Notes under the pieces: model-generated
The model's input: the letters and a program-made list of their open reading frames with translations, nothing else
What the model was told of the DNA's origin: nothing
Database searches by the model: none
Assembly (NCBI GenBank): GCA_030427205.1
Contig: JAUHXC010000001.1
Span: forward strand, 620,001-684,000
Origin: a bacterium
Lineage (GTDB): Bacteria; Myxococcota_A; Bradymonadia; UBA7976; UBA1532
Direction: 5' to 3'
DNA: 64,000 bases
Made by a program: the position numbers and the translations under genes
Shown here: piece by piece, positions 9,329 through 18,896 of the stretch
Position numbering within the stretch: the stretch's first letter is position 1
How the letters are laid out: the number at the start of each line of letters is the position of its first letter

Positions 9329-10213
9329 TCAGCCGGTGATGGTGATCACTGGCTCGATGTGGGCGGCGCCCGGGGCGGGCTGGTCGCCGCAGCCGATGGT
9401 CTCGGGGCCCGTATCGTCGACGGCGTCATCGCCCGAGGCGCCGGCCAGCCGCTCGATCAGCCCGCGGTCGAGCAGATGGCTGGCCTTGACGTTCTTCAGC
9501 GCGGCGAGCATCACCTCGCGCACGTTGGGGATGTCTGTCTGCAGCGTATCGAGCAGTCGGGTCATCGCCTGCCGCTGCAGGCCGCTCTGGCTGCCGCACA
9601 GGTTGCACGGCAGGATCGGGTAGCCGGTGAGCCGGGCGTACTCGGCGATGTCGGCCTCGGCGCACTCGATCAGCGGGCGGATGACCCGGAAGCGGCCGCA
9701 GTCGGTGGTGTAGCTCGGCGGCATCGCCTGCAGCTTGCCCGAGAAGAACATGTTCATCAGCACGGTCTCGAGCGCGTCGTCCCGGTGGTGTCCGAGGGCG
9801 ACCTTGTTGCAGCCGAGGCGCTCGGCGGTGTCGTAGAGGATGCCCCGCCGCAGCCGGCTGCACGGGCTGCAGTACGTGCCGCCGGGCTTGGTGAGCTCGA
9901 GCACGACGCTGTAGGTATCGCGGCTGATGATCTCGTAGGGCGCGCCATAGCCTTCGAGCCAGCTGCGCAGCGGCGCGCCGTCGTAGCCCGGCTGCTGCTG
10001 GTCGAGGTGCACCGCGATCACCTCGTAGTCGAAGGGCGACTTGCGCCGGGCGCGGTAGAGCAGGTCGAGCAGGGTGTAGCTGTCTTTGCCGCCGCTGACG
10101 CAGACCATGATCCGGTCGTTCGGCTCGACGAGGTCCCAGGCGTCGACGGTGCGCATCATGCGCCGGTTGAGGCTCTTGTAGAGCCGGTCTTTTTCGCTGC
10201 GCGGCGCGGGCAT
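9329..10213 (-). CDS. ttcA: tRNA 2-thiocytidine(32) synthetase TtcA
   Basis: A 294-residue PP-loop ATPase that adenylates cytidine 32 of certain tRNAs and inserts sulfur with an Fe-S cluster. The PP-loop SGGKDS is at residues 40-45, the CSPC pair at 115-118, and CNLC at 203-206, matching the family cysteines. GHHRDDALETVLMNMF is also typical. The start is the ATG at 10213 with GGGAGGA upstream; a longer reading frame upstream would overlap the neighbour and lacks family support. Confidence 0.95.
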   Translation of the reverse strand: MPAPRSEKDRLYKSLNRRMMRTVDAWDLVEPNDRIMVCVSGGKDSYTLLDLLYRARRKSPFDYEVIAVHLDQQQPGYDGAPLRSWLEGYGAPYEIISRDTYSVVLELTKPGGTYCSPCSRLRRGILYDTAERLGCNKVALGHHRDDALETVLMNMFFSGKLQAMPPSYTTDCGRFRVIRPLIECAEADIAEYARLTGYPILPCNLCGSQSGLQRQAMTRLLDTLQTDIPNVREVMLAALKNVKASHLLDRGLIERLAGASGDDAVDDTGPETIGCGDQPAPGAAHIEPVITITG

Positions 10214-10271
10214 GGGGTCCTCCCGGCGGGGGTGGCGGGGGCCGAAAAGTGAATCAGGGGCGGGGGGTGTG

Positions 10272-11021
10272 TCAACCGCTGGGGAAGAGCGCCTCGATGA
10301 TCGCTTCGAGCGCGGCGTCGACCCGCGCGGGCTCGGCGAGCGCGGCGAGGTGCGGCGCGAGGGTCGGATCGTGGGCGCGGGTCTGGCGCATCCAGTCGGT
10401 GGGCGAGGTGCCGTGGGCCTTGCGCGCGAGGGCATGGAGCTGAGGCAACATCGCGATCAGCCCGGCCCGATGCATCGCGGCGAGGGCCGGGTCGGCGGCG
10501 CTGCGGCGGCGGATGCGGGTGAGCTGGCGGCGGGCCCAGACGGGCAGCTGCACCGCGTCGATGGCCGATGGGGCCGGCGCGGGCGCGGCGCGGTGGGCGG
10601 CGACCGATTCGATGAACGGCGCGAGCCGGCCGGTGGGGTCGAAGAGCGCGACGCCCCGGGCGAGGTGCGGCCAGCGGTCGACGGGGCCTTCGAGTACCGT
10701 GTCGAGCGGCTCGATGAAGACGTCGAGTTCGTGGCCGCCGGCGTCGCCCCACAGGCCGCCGCGGATGGGCTCGGCGGTGGTGATCAGGGCGTCGATGTCG
10801 CCGGGGTCGTCGACCTTGCGCGCCGAGCCGTAGAGCGCGAAGCCGTCGATGGCGGCGCCGATGATCGCCGCGAGGCGCGGGATCAAGGCGTCGAGGATGA
10901 GCCGCTGTTCGCCGACGGTCAGATCGCGGGCGGCGAGCCGGGCGATGGGTGGGCCGATGTCGGGGGGCAGGTTCGGGCCGAGCGCGACGATGCGCGGGCC
11001 GGATGACGCGGCGGGCGGCAC
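10272..11021 (-). CDS. Nucleotidyltransferase-fold protein
   Basis: 249 residues. The active-site signature of the polymerase-beta-like nucleotidyltransferases is present near residue 65 (FALYGSARKVDDPGDIDALI), with a later HELDVFIEP strand that can supply the third acidic residue. The C-terminal half is helical and rich in Ala and Arg. The GTG start lies 1 nt after the stop of the PP2C gene, so the two are likely co-transcribed. The target of nucleotidyl transfer is unknown; the family includes antibiotic-, tRNA- and protein-modifying enzymes. Confidence 0.65.
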   Translation of the reverse strand: MPPAASSGPRIVALGPNLPPDIGPPIARLAARDLTVGEQRLILDALIPRLAAIIGAAIDGFALYGSARKVDDPGDIDALITTAEPIRGGLWGDAGGHELDVFIEPLDTVLEGPVDRWPHLARGVALFDPTGRLAPFIESVAAHRAAPAPAPSAIDAVQLPVWARRQLTRIRRRSAADPALAAMHRAGLIAMLPQLHALARKAHGTSPTDWMRQTRAHDPTLAPHLAALAEPARVDAALEAIIEALFPSG

Positions 11022-11022
11022 G

Positions 11023-11783
<761 letters not shown>

Positions 11784-11787
<4 letters not shown>

Positions 11788-12668
11788 CGCGGCGATTCCT
11801 CGGTGAGTCGGTTCTCTGCGCCCGGTATCGACAGGTCGACGGTGTCGCGGGTCACGAACAAGAGCTCGGCGTCGGTCAGCCCGTCGACGAGCAGGGGCGC
11901 CCGGCGGATGCGAGCGGCGGCGAGCTGGGCCGCGCCCGGGCCGAGGCGCTCGAGGGCCTCGGCGGGCACCCGCAGCCCGCCGTCTCCGCGGCAGAGTACG
12001 CCCATGGTGTCGTCGCCCCGGTCGCGGGCGATGACCACCCGGGCGTCGCCGCCGTGCCAGCCCACCTGCAGGGCGCCGTCGTCGTCGAAGCGCAGGGTGT
12101 CGACGTGCATCGGCTCGGGGGCGACCACCGCCCCGCCGAGCGGGCCGAGCTGGTCGCCGGGCGCCGAGACCCGATAGAGGCCGGCGGCGCGATAGGGCAG
12201 CGCTTCGGGGGCGTCGCCGTCGTAGACCACCCCGCCGAGCGCGAAGGAGGCCGGCGGGAAGTCCCGGGGTGGCAGCTCGAGCGGGCTGCCGCGGCGGTCG
12301 GGGGCCGAGACGGTCAACTCGCCGACGCTGAGCAGGTCGACGACGCTGCCCGGCGCGAGCTCGCCGTGCGCGGTGTGCATCACCCGACACTCGCCGGGGT
12401 CGACCTCGGCGGTGGTCAGCCAGACCTGCTCGGGCTGGGTCAGCGCGTGCAGCGCGGCGGCCCGGTCGGGGCCGCGGGTCGCGAGCAGCTGACCGCTGAC
12501 CGTCACCCCCGGCTCGTCGCCGTCGCGGGCGAGCACCACCAGCCCGAAGCGGGCCTCGGCCACCGCGTCGTCGCTCGTCGGGGCCGGATCGGTCCCGTCG
12601 GCGTCGGGGCTGCAGGCGGTCGCGACCAGCGCGAGACCCAGCGATACGGCGGTGCGGTGGAGGTCCAT
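11784..12668 (-). CDS. Putative lipoprotein of unknown function
   Basis: 294 residues. The N-terminus HRTAVSLGLALVATAC gives a plausible lipobox with acylated Cys at residue 19, followed by an Asp/Pro-rich linker. The rest is beta-rich with no family I recognise. It is coupled by ATGA to the PP2C phosphatase gene. No ribosome site is visible before the ATG, but a promoter at 12678-12707 places its -10 only about 9 nt away, so the message may be leaderless. Confidence 0.6.
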
Positions 12669-12677
12669 GATGTCGTA

Positions 12678-12707
12678 AATCTATGTCCGACAGCAGACGA
12701 GACGCAA
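12678..12707 (-). promoter_or_regulatory. Candidate promoter with near-leaderless start
   Basis: Minus strand: -35 TTGCGT (12702-12707), 18-bp spacer, -10 TAGATT (12678-12683). Transcription would start about 3 nt before the ATG at 12668, which has no ribosome site. Confidence 0.5.
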
Positions 12708-12811
12708 GGTCGTGCCCCATCGGGGCCCGAAACGCAAGAAGCACGGTCATCGTCGATCGCGCCGCGGGCCGGCTCACCCGGGCGTTCGGCGGCCGATCGC
12801 GGAGGATTGGC

Positions 12812-13957
12812 ATGGGTTCGACCCGGGAAGTCACGATCGGATGGGGTGATGCGCCGCGCGCGGTGCAGGTGCCATCGGATGCCGCCGTGCTGTTGCCGCC
12901 GGTCGGGCCGCCGGGCCGGGCGTGGTCGACAGTGGTGGCCGAGGCGCTGGCCGATCCGCTGGGTTCCCGGCCGCTGTCCGCGCGCCTGCAGACGGTGCGT
13001 CGGGTCTGCGTGATCGTGCCCGACGAGACCCGCAAGGATGTCGCCCGGCGGGTGCTGCCGTTGCTCTTGCCCCTGCTCGACGGGGTGCCGACGACGGTCG
13101 GCGTGGCCACGGGCAAGCACCCGCCGTACAGCCCGCCGCCGGGCACCGACTGGGTGCACGACGCCCGCTCGCCCTCGTTGCGGGTGGTGGGCGAGACGGC
13201 CCGTGGCACCGAGGTGGCGTATCCGCCGGCGGTGCTCGACGCCGACCTGCGCATCGTGGTCGGCGAGATCCGCCCCCACTACTTCGCCGGCTGGGCCGGC
13301 GGGGCGAAGGGCATCTTCCCCGGCGTGGCCGGCGAGCCGGGCATCTGGCACAACCATCGGCTCAAGGCGGCGCCGGGCGCTCGGCTGGGGCGGCTGGCGG
13401 GCAACCCGTGTCGGGCCGACATGGAGGAGGCGGCGGCGCTGGCCGGTCCCAGCGTCATCCTCAACGTCGTGCGCGGCGCCGACGGGTCGCCGGTGACGGC
13501 GGTCTTCGGTGATCCGGTGGTGGCCCATCGGGTGGGCGTCGAGCGGGCCCGGGCGCTGTTCGAAGTGCCGTTGCAGCGGCGCTATCCGGTGGTGCTCGTC
13601 AGCGATCGGGCGCCGGTGACCATGAACCTGTATCAAGCGTGCAAGCTGCTGCCGCCGGCGGGCGCGGCGCTGGCCGACGGGGGCACGGTGGTGCTCGCGG
13701 CGCAGTGCGGCGCGGGCATCGGGCCGGTGGCGGTGATCAACGAGGCGATCTACCGATTGGGTTCGGTGCACAGCCTGCCACCGCGGCACCGGGTGGTGCT
13801 GGTGTCCGATCACGGCCCCGATGCGGTCGCGCCGACCTTCGCCGAGTGGGCGCCCACGGTGGAGGCGGCGCTGGCCGATGCCCGGGCGACGGGCCCGGCG
13901 GGGCCGCTGCTGGTCATGCCCTACGGCGGCGAGCTGGTGCCGCGTCGGCGGGAATGA
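12812..13957 (+). CDS. LarA-like (DUF2088) nickel-pincer racemase family protein
   Basis: 381 residues starting at the ATG after GGAGGA. LarA racemises lactate using a nickel-pincer nucleotide bound through His and Lys. Matching landmarks are DETRK (CVIVPDETRKD), GVATGKHPPYS for the GxGxHRP loop, and VGEIRPHYFAGWAGGAKGIFPGVAG for the second His/Lys loop with its Gly-rich run, then HNHRL. The family is broad, with malate, phenyllactate and sugar-acid members. The cofactor genes larB, larC and larE are not in this window, so the substrate is open. Confidence 0.82.
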   Translation: MGSTREVTIGWGDAPRAVQVPSDAAVLLPPVGPPGRAWSTVVAEALADPLGSRPLSARLQTVRRVCVIVPDETRKDVARRVLPLLLPLLDGVPTTVGVATGKHPPYSPPPGTDWVHDARSPSLRVVGETARGTEVAYPPAVLDADLRIVVGEIRPHYFAGWAGGAKGIFPGVAGEPGIWHNHRLKAAPGARLGRLAGNPCRADMEEAAALAGPSVILNVVRGADGSPVTAVFGDPVVAHRVGVERARALFEVPLQRRYPVVLVSDRAPVTMNLYQACKLLPPAGAALADGGTVVLAAQCGAGIGPVAVINEAIYRLGSVHSLPPRHRVVLVSDHGPDAVAPTFAEWAPTVEAALADARATGPAGPLLVMPYGGELVPRRRE

Positions 13958-13976
13958 GCCCGGCCCGCGACGGGGT

Positions 13977-14005
13977 TTGACCGCCCGATGACCCGTCGGT
14001 AGTTT
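13977..14005 (+). promoter_or_regulatory. Candidate promoter with near-leaderless start
   Basis: -35 TTGACC (13977-13982), 17-bp spacer, -10 TAGTTT (14000-14005). The ATG at 14014 lies 8 nt after the -10 and has no ribosome site, so transcription and translation would begin almost together. Confidence 0.55.
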
Positions 14006-14013
14006 GACACGAC

Positions 14014-15606
14014 ATGCGATCCTCCCCTGCTCGGGCCGGCCGGCTGGCTGGCTTCCTCTTCTGTTTCTCGACGCTGATCGGCTGTGGCGGCGGCGCGACG
14101 GCGGTCGATCGAGGCCCCTCGCCGGCGGCGGTGCGGCCGTATACCGCGGCGGGCCTGATGAGCGAGTCGGGCAATCACGCCGAGGCCGCGCGGCTCTACG
14201 ACGACGCCGCGGCGGCCGATCCCGGCTCGTTGGAGATCTGGCTGGCGGCGGCCCGCAGCCGCATGGCGCTGCGCGAGTGGGACGCGGCGGTCGAGCGGGC
14301 GCAGCGGGCGGTCGAGCTGGCGCCGGCGGTGCCCCGGGCGAGCGACATGCTCGGCCGGGCCCTGGTGGCCGCCGGGCGCCGGGACGAGGCGGCGGCGGTC
14401 TACGATGCGCTGGCCGAACAGGCCCCGGAGAGCGGCGTGCCCCACGCCGGGCGCGGGCTCCTGGCCGCAGAGCGGGGCGACGCCGAGCAGGCGGAGCATC
14501 ACCTGGCGCTGGCGGTGGAGAAGCAGCCGGACCACGCCGGCTGGTGGGCGGCCCTGGGCGAGGCGCGGCTGGCGCTGCGTCGGCTGGCGCCGGCGGCCCA
14601 GGCGCTCAACCGGGCGGCGGAGCTCGACGCCGAGCGGCGCGGAGAAGACGGCAAGATCCTGGTGATGGCCATCGAGGCCGGCGATCGGGAGACCGCCCGC
14701 GCCGTGGCCGGGCGCATGGCGGGGCCCGAGGCGGGGCCCGACGCCGGCTCGCTGACCATCGCCGGCCTGTTGACCCGGCGCGGCGACCTGCTGGCGGCGG
14801 CCAACGAGCTGGAGTGGCTGCTGGGGCGCTCGCCGGACAACGGCGCGGCGCGCTACATGCTGGCCGGCATATTGGTGCAGGTCGATCGCCCCGGCGAGGC
14901 CCGTCGGCAGCTCGAGCGGGTGCCGCCGGGCTCGCGGGAGTGGCCCGACGCGCTGCGCATGCAGGCGGCGCTGATCATCGAAGACGACGCCGACGAGGCC
15001 GCCCGCCTGCTGGGCCGGGCCCGCTCGGCGGGCGCGAGCCGCCCCGACGTGATCTATCAACTCGCCGGCGCGCTGCACCGGGCCGGGCGACTGGCGGAGG
15101 CCCGCTCGGAGCTGACGGTGGCCGCGACCCAGTGGCCGGAGGACGCGCGGCTGGCGTACCTGCTGGGGCTGGTGGCCCACGAGATGGACGGCGAAGACGC
15201 GGCCCTGCCCCATATGCTGAAGGTCATCGAGCTCGAGCCGGGGCATCCGGGCGCGCTGAACTACGTCGGCTTCACCTGGGCCGAGCGCGGCGAGCGCCTC
15301 GAAGAGGCCGAGGCGATGATCCGCCGGGCGCTCGAGGCGCGGCCCGACGACGGGGCGATCATCGACTCCCTGGGCTGGGTGCTCTTCCGCCAGGGCGCGT
15401 TCGAGCGGGCGGTGGAGGTGCTGCGCGAGGCGGCGGCCCGGCAGCCCGAAGAGGCGGAGATCCGATTCCATCTGGCCGAAGCGCTGCGCGCCCTGGGGCA
15501 GCGCGAGGCGGCGGCGGCCGAGTATCGCCGGGCCATCGAGCTGGCGGATGATCCCGAAGAGAAGGCCCGCTACGAGAAGGCGGCCGGCAAGCGAGGGCGG
15601 CGATGA
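14014..15606 (+). CDS. TPR-repeat lipoprotein
   Basis: 530 residues. The leader ends LFCFSTLIGC, a lipobox, so the protein is probably anchored in the outer membrane facing the periplasm. From about residue 40 to the end it is a stack of tetratricopeptide repeats; the clearest is near residues 408-520 (LNYVGFTWAERGERLEEAEAM, IDSLGWVLFRQGAFERAVEVL, RFHLAEALRALGQREAAAAEY). Such stacks scaffold protein complexes. It overlaps the LolB-like lipoprotein gene by ATGA, suggesting the two act together in envelope assembly. Confidence 0.85.
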   Translation: MRSSPARAGRLAGFLFCFSTLIGCGGGATAVDRGPSPAAVRPYTAAGLMSESGNHAEAARLYDDAAAADPGSLEIWLAAARSRMALREWDAAVERAQRAVELAPAVPRASDMLGRALVAAGRRDEAAAVYDALAEQAPESGVPHAGRGLLAAERGDAEQAEHHLALAVEKQPDHAGWWAALGEARLALRRLAPAAQALNRAAELDAERRGEDGKILVMAIEAGDRETARAVAGRMAGPEAGPDAGSLTIAGLLTRRGDLLAAANELEWLLGRSPDNGAARYMLAGILVQVDRPGEARRQLERVPPGSREWPDALRMQAALIIEDDADEAARLLGRARSAGASRPDVIYQLAGALHRAGRLAEARSELTVAATQWPEDARLAYLLGLVAHEMDGEDAALPHMLKVIELEPGHPGALNYVGFTWAERGERLEEAEAMIRRALEARPDDGAIIDSLGWVLFRQGAFERAVEVLREAAARQPEEAEIRFHLAEALRALGQREAAAAEYRRAIELADDPEEKARYEKAAGKRGRR

Positions 15607-16394
15607 GGGGTTTCGACGGCGGTCGGCTCGGGGGGCTGCTGCTGGCGCTGTCGCTGGCGCTCGCCTGCACCGGCTGCCCGACACAGCATCCGCCGCCGGC
15701 GGACTACTCCGACGACCCCGCGCGGCTGACCGCGGCGGTCGAGCGCCGGTCGAACGCGGTGCAGCGGCTGACCGCCGAGCTGGCCATCGAGGCCTGGCAG
15801 GACGACGAGCGGGTGCGGCTCAAGCAGTTGGTGGCGGTCGACGGGCAGGGGCGCTTGCGCATCGACGTGCTCTCACCGTTCGGGCAGCCGCTGTCGACCC
15901 TGGTCAGCGACGGGTCGCGGCTGAAGATCTACACCCTGGAGGACAAGACCTTCCGGGTGGGCGCGGCGACCCCGGCCAATCTCGCCCGGCTGCTGCCGGT
16001 GCACATCGAGCCCGATACCCTCGCGGCGTTGATGCGCGGGGCGGTGCCGATCATGGCCCACGAGCGGGCGACGGTGACCTGGAACGCGAGCAGCGGCGCC
16101 TATCGCCTCGAGCTGCAGCAGGGGCCGCGTCTGCAGCAGGTGGAGTTCGAGCCCGAGGCGCTGCGGGTCGTCTCGCTGCGCGCGTTCGACGGCGAGCGCC
16201 TGCGCTATCGGGCCCGGTTCGGCGACTATTCCGGCGCGGGGGACGCGGTGGTGCCGCGGCGTATGCGCTTCGAGGTGCCCGCTGAAGAGGTGCGGGTCGA
16301 CATCGCGGTGGTCGACCACACCCTCAACCCCGACCTGCCCGAAGAGGCTTTTGTGCTCGAGCCGCCCCGCGGCGTGCGGGTGGAGACCCTCTGA
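15603..16394 (+). CDS. LolB/DUF4292-like outer-membrane lipoprotein
   Basis: 263 residues with a lipoprotein signal (LLLALSLALACTGC). The mature part has the LolB-like layout: VERRSNAVQRLTAELAIEA, then strands RVRLKQLVAVDGQGRLRIDVLSPFGQPLSTL written across the half-barrel, and later RLQQVEFEPE. LolB inserts lipoproteins into the outer membrane; more distant DUF4292 relatives are common in this position after TPR lipoproteins. The ATG overlaps the previous stop. Exact function is inferred from fold-level resemblance. Confidence 0.65.
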   Translation: MRGFDGGRLGGLLLALSLALACTGCPTQHPPPADYSDDPARLTAAVERRSNAVQRLTAELAIEAWQDDERVRLKQLVAVDGQGRLRIDVLSPFGQPLSTLVSDGSRLKIYTLEDKTFRVGAATPANLARLLPVHIEPDTLAALMRGAVPIMAHERATVTWNASSGAYRLELQQGPRLQQVEFEPEALRVVSLRAFDGERLRYRARFGDYSGAGDAVVPRRMRFEVPAEEVRVDIAVVDHTLNPDLPEEAFVLEPPRGVRVETL

Positions 16395-16477
16395 GCAACG
16401 ATCGTGGCCCCGACGGTGAGCTTTCGCCTCGAAGGTACCCCGAGTAAGATGGCAGCCGTTCTCCACGGGGGAGTGCT

Positions 16478-17851
16478 TTGAACGAAAAGCAGCGCTTCGG
16501 CGAGATCCTGGTGCGGGCCGCTGTGCTCGACCGGGCGACGCTGGACAAAGTGCTCGCCGAGCTGGGCGACAAGCCGGTCGACCTGGGCGAGGTGCTCGTC
16601 GCCCGGCGGCTGGTGGACGAGGCCGCGATGCTGCAGGCGGTGGGCAAGGCGCTCAACCTGCCCAGCGTCGGGCTCGATCAGGCCCGCCCCGACGAGCGGG
16701 CGCTGGCCCTGGTGCCGCGGGCGCTGTGTCTGCGCCATCGGCTGATCCCCATCGAGGTCGAGCGCAGCCGCACCGGCGAGCACCTGCACGTGGCGATGGC
16801 CAACCCGACCGACGTGCAGGCGATCAAGGCGGTCACCCGGGAGGCCCGCCGCCGCATCCGGCCGCTGCTGGCGCCGGCGCGGGCGATCCGGGCGGCGATC
16901 GAGCGCTTCTACGGCAGCGAGACCCCCAGCGCCGAGCAGGCCGGCAGCAGCGCCGATCTCTTCGTCGACCCCGCGCCGTCCCGTCCGAGCCGCGGCCCGG
17001 CGCCCACCGTGCGCGAGTCGACGCCGCTGCCTCAGGTGGGTCGATCGCCGCGGCGCCCGTCGGCCATCGAGATGCCGTCGCCCCCTGCGCCGCCTCCGCC
17101 GCCGCCGCCCGCTCAGCCGCTCATTCCGCCCGACGCGGGGCGCGCGGCGTCCAACCGGGCGACCAACGTCATCCGCCGCGGGTTGGACAACGACCTGATG
17201 GACGCGCTGGATCACTCGGCGATGGGCTCCGTGGCCGGGCCCGACGAGCTGGCCCTCTCCGGCGCTCGGCCCCGGGGCGGCGATTACGGCCTGGTCCGCC
17301 GCTCGCGCCGCCAACGCTCGCGGGGTCAGGTCGAGACCGGCAACCTGCCGCCGACGCCCGCCGGGGTGACCCCCGGGCCGCTGCCCGCCCTGCCGCCGAG
17401 CCTGGGCAGCCGCCGCCGCCGCCCGGAGCGCACGACCAACCGCCCCGAGCCGCGCCGTCGGCCGGGCACGTCGCCGCCGCCGGCGCGCATGCCCACCTCG
17501 CGGCACGCCGGCGAGGTGCTCGAGCTCGAGCTCGAGGTCGAGCCGCCGACGCCCGAGGGGGTCATCGACGATCGCGAGACCAGCGACCGCCTCGATGTGC
17601 GCCGCCTGCTCGAGCGCATGGTGAGCGACCCCGAAGAGGGCGAATCGGGCTCGGACCACGTGCTCAGCGACTTCCTCGACCGCTACGGCGACGGGCCCTC
17701 GGCCAGCGGCGACAAGGTCTTCGCCGCGCTCGATCGGGCCCTGGGCGACGCCCGCTCGGGCACCGCCCGGCTGCTGGTGGTGCTCATCCGCCATCTGGCC
17801 CGGCGCGGTCTGGTCGACCTCGACGAGCTGCTCGACGCGCTCGCGGAGTGA
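16478..17851 (+). CDS. Orphan GspE/MshEN N-terminal-domain protein with disordered linker
   Basis: 457 residues from a TTG start with GGGGGAG at the right distance. Residues 1-150 form the GspE/PilB N-terminal (MshEN) domain: RFGEILVRAAVLDRATLDKVL, LGEVLVARRLVDEAAMLQAV, HLHVAMANPTDVQAI. Some MshEN domains bind cyclic di-GMP. There is no ATPase domain; instead a Pro/Arg-rich linker (about 170-390) leads to a helical C-terminal domain (LDVRRLLERM, VFAALDRALGDA, LLVVLIRHLARRGLVDLDELL). It may be a free-standing second-messenger or protein-interaction module. A TAAGAT -10-like hexamer lies at 16445-16450. Confidence 0.8.
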   Translation: MNEKQRFGEILVRAAVLDRATLDKVLAELGDKPVDLGEVLVARRLVDEAAMLQAVGKALNLPSVGLDQARPDERALALVPRALCLRHRLIPIEVERSRTGEHLHVAMANPTDVQAIKAVTREARRRIRPLLAPARAIRAAIERFYGSETPSAEQAGSSADLFVDPAPSRPSRGPAPTVRESTPLPQVGRSPRRPSAIEMPSPPAPPPPPPPAQPLIPPDAGRAASNRATNVIRRGLDNDLMDALDHSAMGSVAGPDELALSGARPRGGDYGLVRRSRRQRSRGQVETGNLPPTPAGVTPGPLPALPPSLGSRRRRPERTTNRPEPRRRPGTSPPPARMPTSRHAGEVLELELEVEPPTPEGVIDDRETSDRLDVRRLLERMVSDPEEGESGSDHVLSDFLDRYGDGPSASGDKVFAALDRALGDARSGTARLLVVLIRHLARRGLVDLDELLDALAE

Positions 17852-17885
17852 TCCCGGCCGCGCCCGCCGCGGGGAGCCGCACCCG

Positions 17886-18896
17886 ATGAGCCCCACCGAC
17901 TCTCCCGATCCGCTGTTGCACGTCGACGGGCTGTCCATCGGCTTCGAGACCGGCCGCGGACCGGTGCAGGTGGTCGACGCGGTGCGCTTCGCGGTGCGTC
18001 GGGGCGAAGCGGTGGCCCTCGTGGGCGAGAGCGGCTGCGGCAAGAGCGTCACCGCCAAGTCGATCCTGGGCCTGCTGCCCGCGCCGCCGGCCCGCGTCTC
18101 CGGTTCGGTGCGCTTCGACGGGCAGGAGTTGGTCGGCGCCGCCGATCGCGCCCTGCGTCGGATCCGGGGGGCGCGGGTCGGCTTCGTCTTTCAGGACCCG
18201 ATGACCGCGCTCAACCCGGTCTATCGAGTCGGCGAGCAGATCGCCGAGCGTCTGCGGCGCCACGGCGGCCTGGACCGCAAGGCGGCGGCGCAGCGCGCGG
18301 TCGAGCTCCTGGGGCAGGTGGGCATCCCCGCGGCGGCGGAGCGGTCCCGCGCCTGGCCCCACGAGCTGTCGGGCGGCATGCGCCAGCGGGTGGTCATCGC
18401 CATCGCGCTGGCCTGTGATCCCGATCTGGTCATCGCCGACGAGCCGACGACCGCGCTCGACGTCACCGTGCAGGCCCAGATCATGCGGCTCTTGCGCGAG
18501 GCGCAGCGGGCCCGGCGCATGGGGCTCTTGCTCATCACCCACGATCTGGGGCTGGTGGCGCGCTATGTCGACCGGGTCGTGGTGATGTACGCCGGGCAGG
18601 TCGTCGAGCAGGCGCCGGTCGAGGCGCTGTTCGATGGGGCGCGCCACCCGTACACCCGCGGGCTCCTACAAGCGGTGCCCGGCGCGGTGGCGCCGCGGGC
18701 CGACGGGCGGCTGTGGTCGATCCCCGGCGCGGTGCCGGCGCCGGCGGACTTTCCCGCGAGCTGTCGCTTCGCCGATCGCTGCCCGCGGGCGGCCGACGAC
18801 TGCCGGGCGACACCGATCCCGATCAGCGACGCGGGCGAGCGGCAGTGGCGTTGTCTGCACCCACACGTCGACGAGACCGCCGAGGCCGGGACATGA
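17886..18896 (+). CDS. Oligopeptide/dipeptide ABC transporter ATPase (OppD/DppD type)
   Basis: A 336-residue cytoplasmic ATPase. Walker A is GESGCGKS at about residues 46-53, the signature LSGGMRQR, Walker B DLVIADEPT, and the switch His in LLLITHDLG. The C-terminal oligo_HPY extension with Cys residues (CRFADRCPRA) is typical of Opp/Dpp ATPases. It overlaps the OppF-type gene by ATGA. No permease or binding-protein gene is nearby, which is unusual because these normally form five-gene operons. Confidence 0.9.
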   Translation: MSPTDSPDPLLHVDGLSIGFETGRGPVQVVDAVRFAVRRGEAVALVGESGCGKSVTAKSILGLLPAPPARVSGSVRFDGQELVGAADRALRRIRGARVGFVFQDPMTALNPVYRVGEQIAERLRRHGGLDRKAAAQRAVELLGQVGIPAAAERSRAWPHELSGGMRQRVVIAIALACDPDLVIADEPTTALDVTVQAQIMRLLREAQRARRMGLLLITHDLGLVARYVDRVVVMYAGQVVEQAPVEALFDGARHPYTRGLLQAVPGAVAPRADGRLWSIPGAVPAPADFPASCRFADRCPRAADDCRATPIPISDAGERQWRCLHPHVDETAEAGT

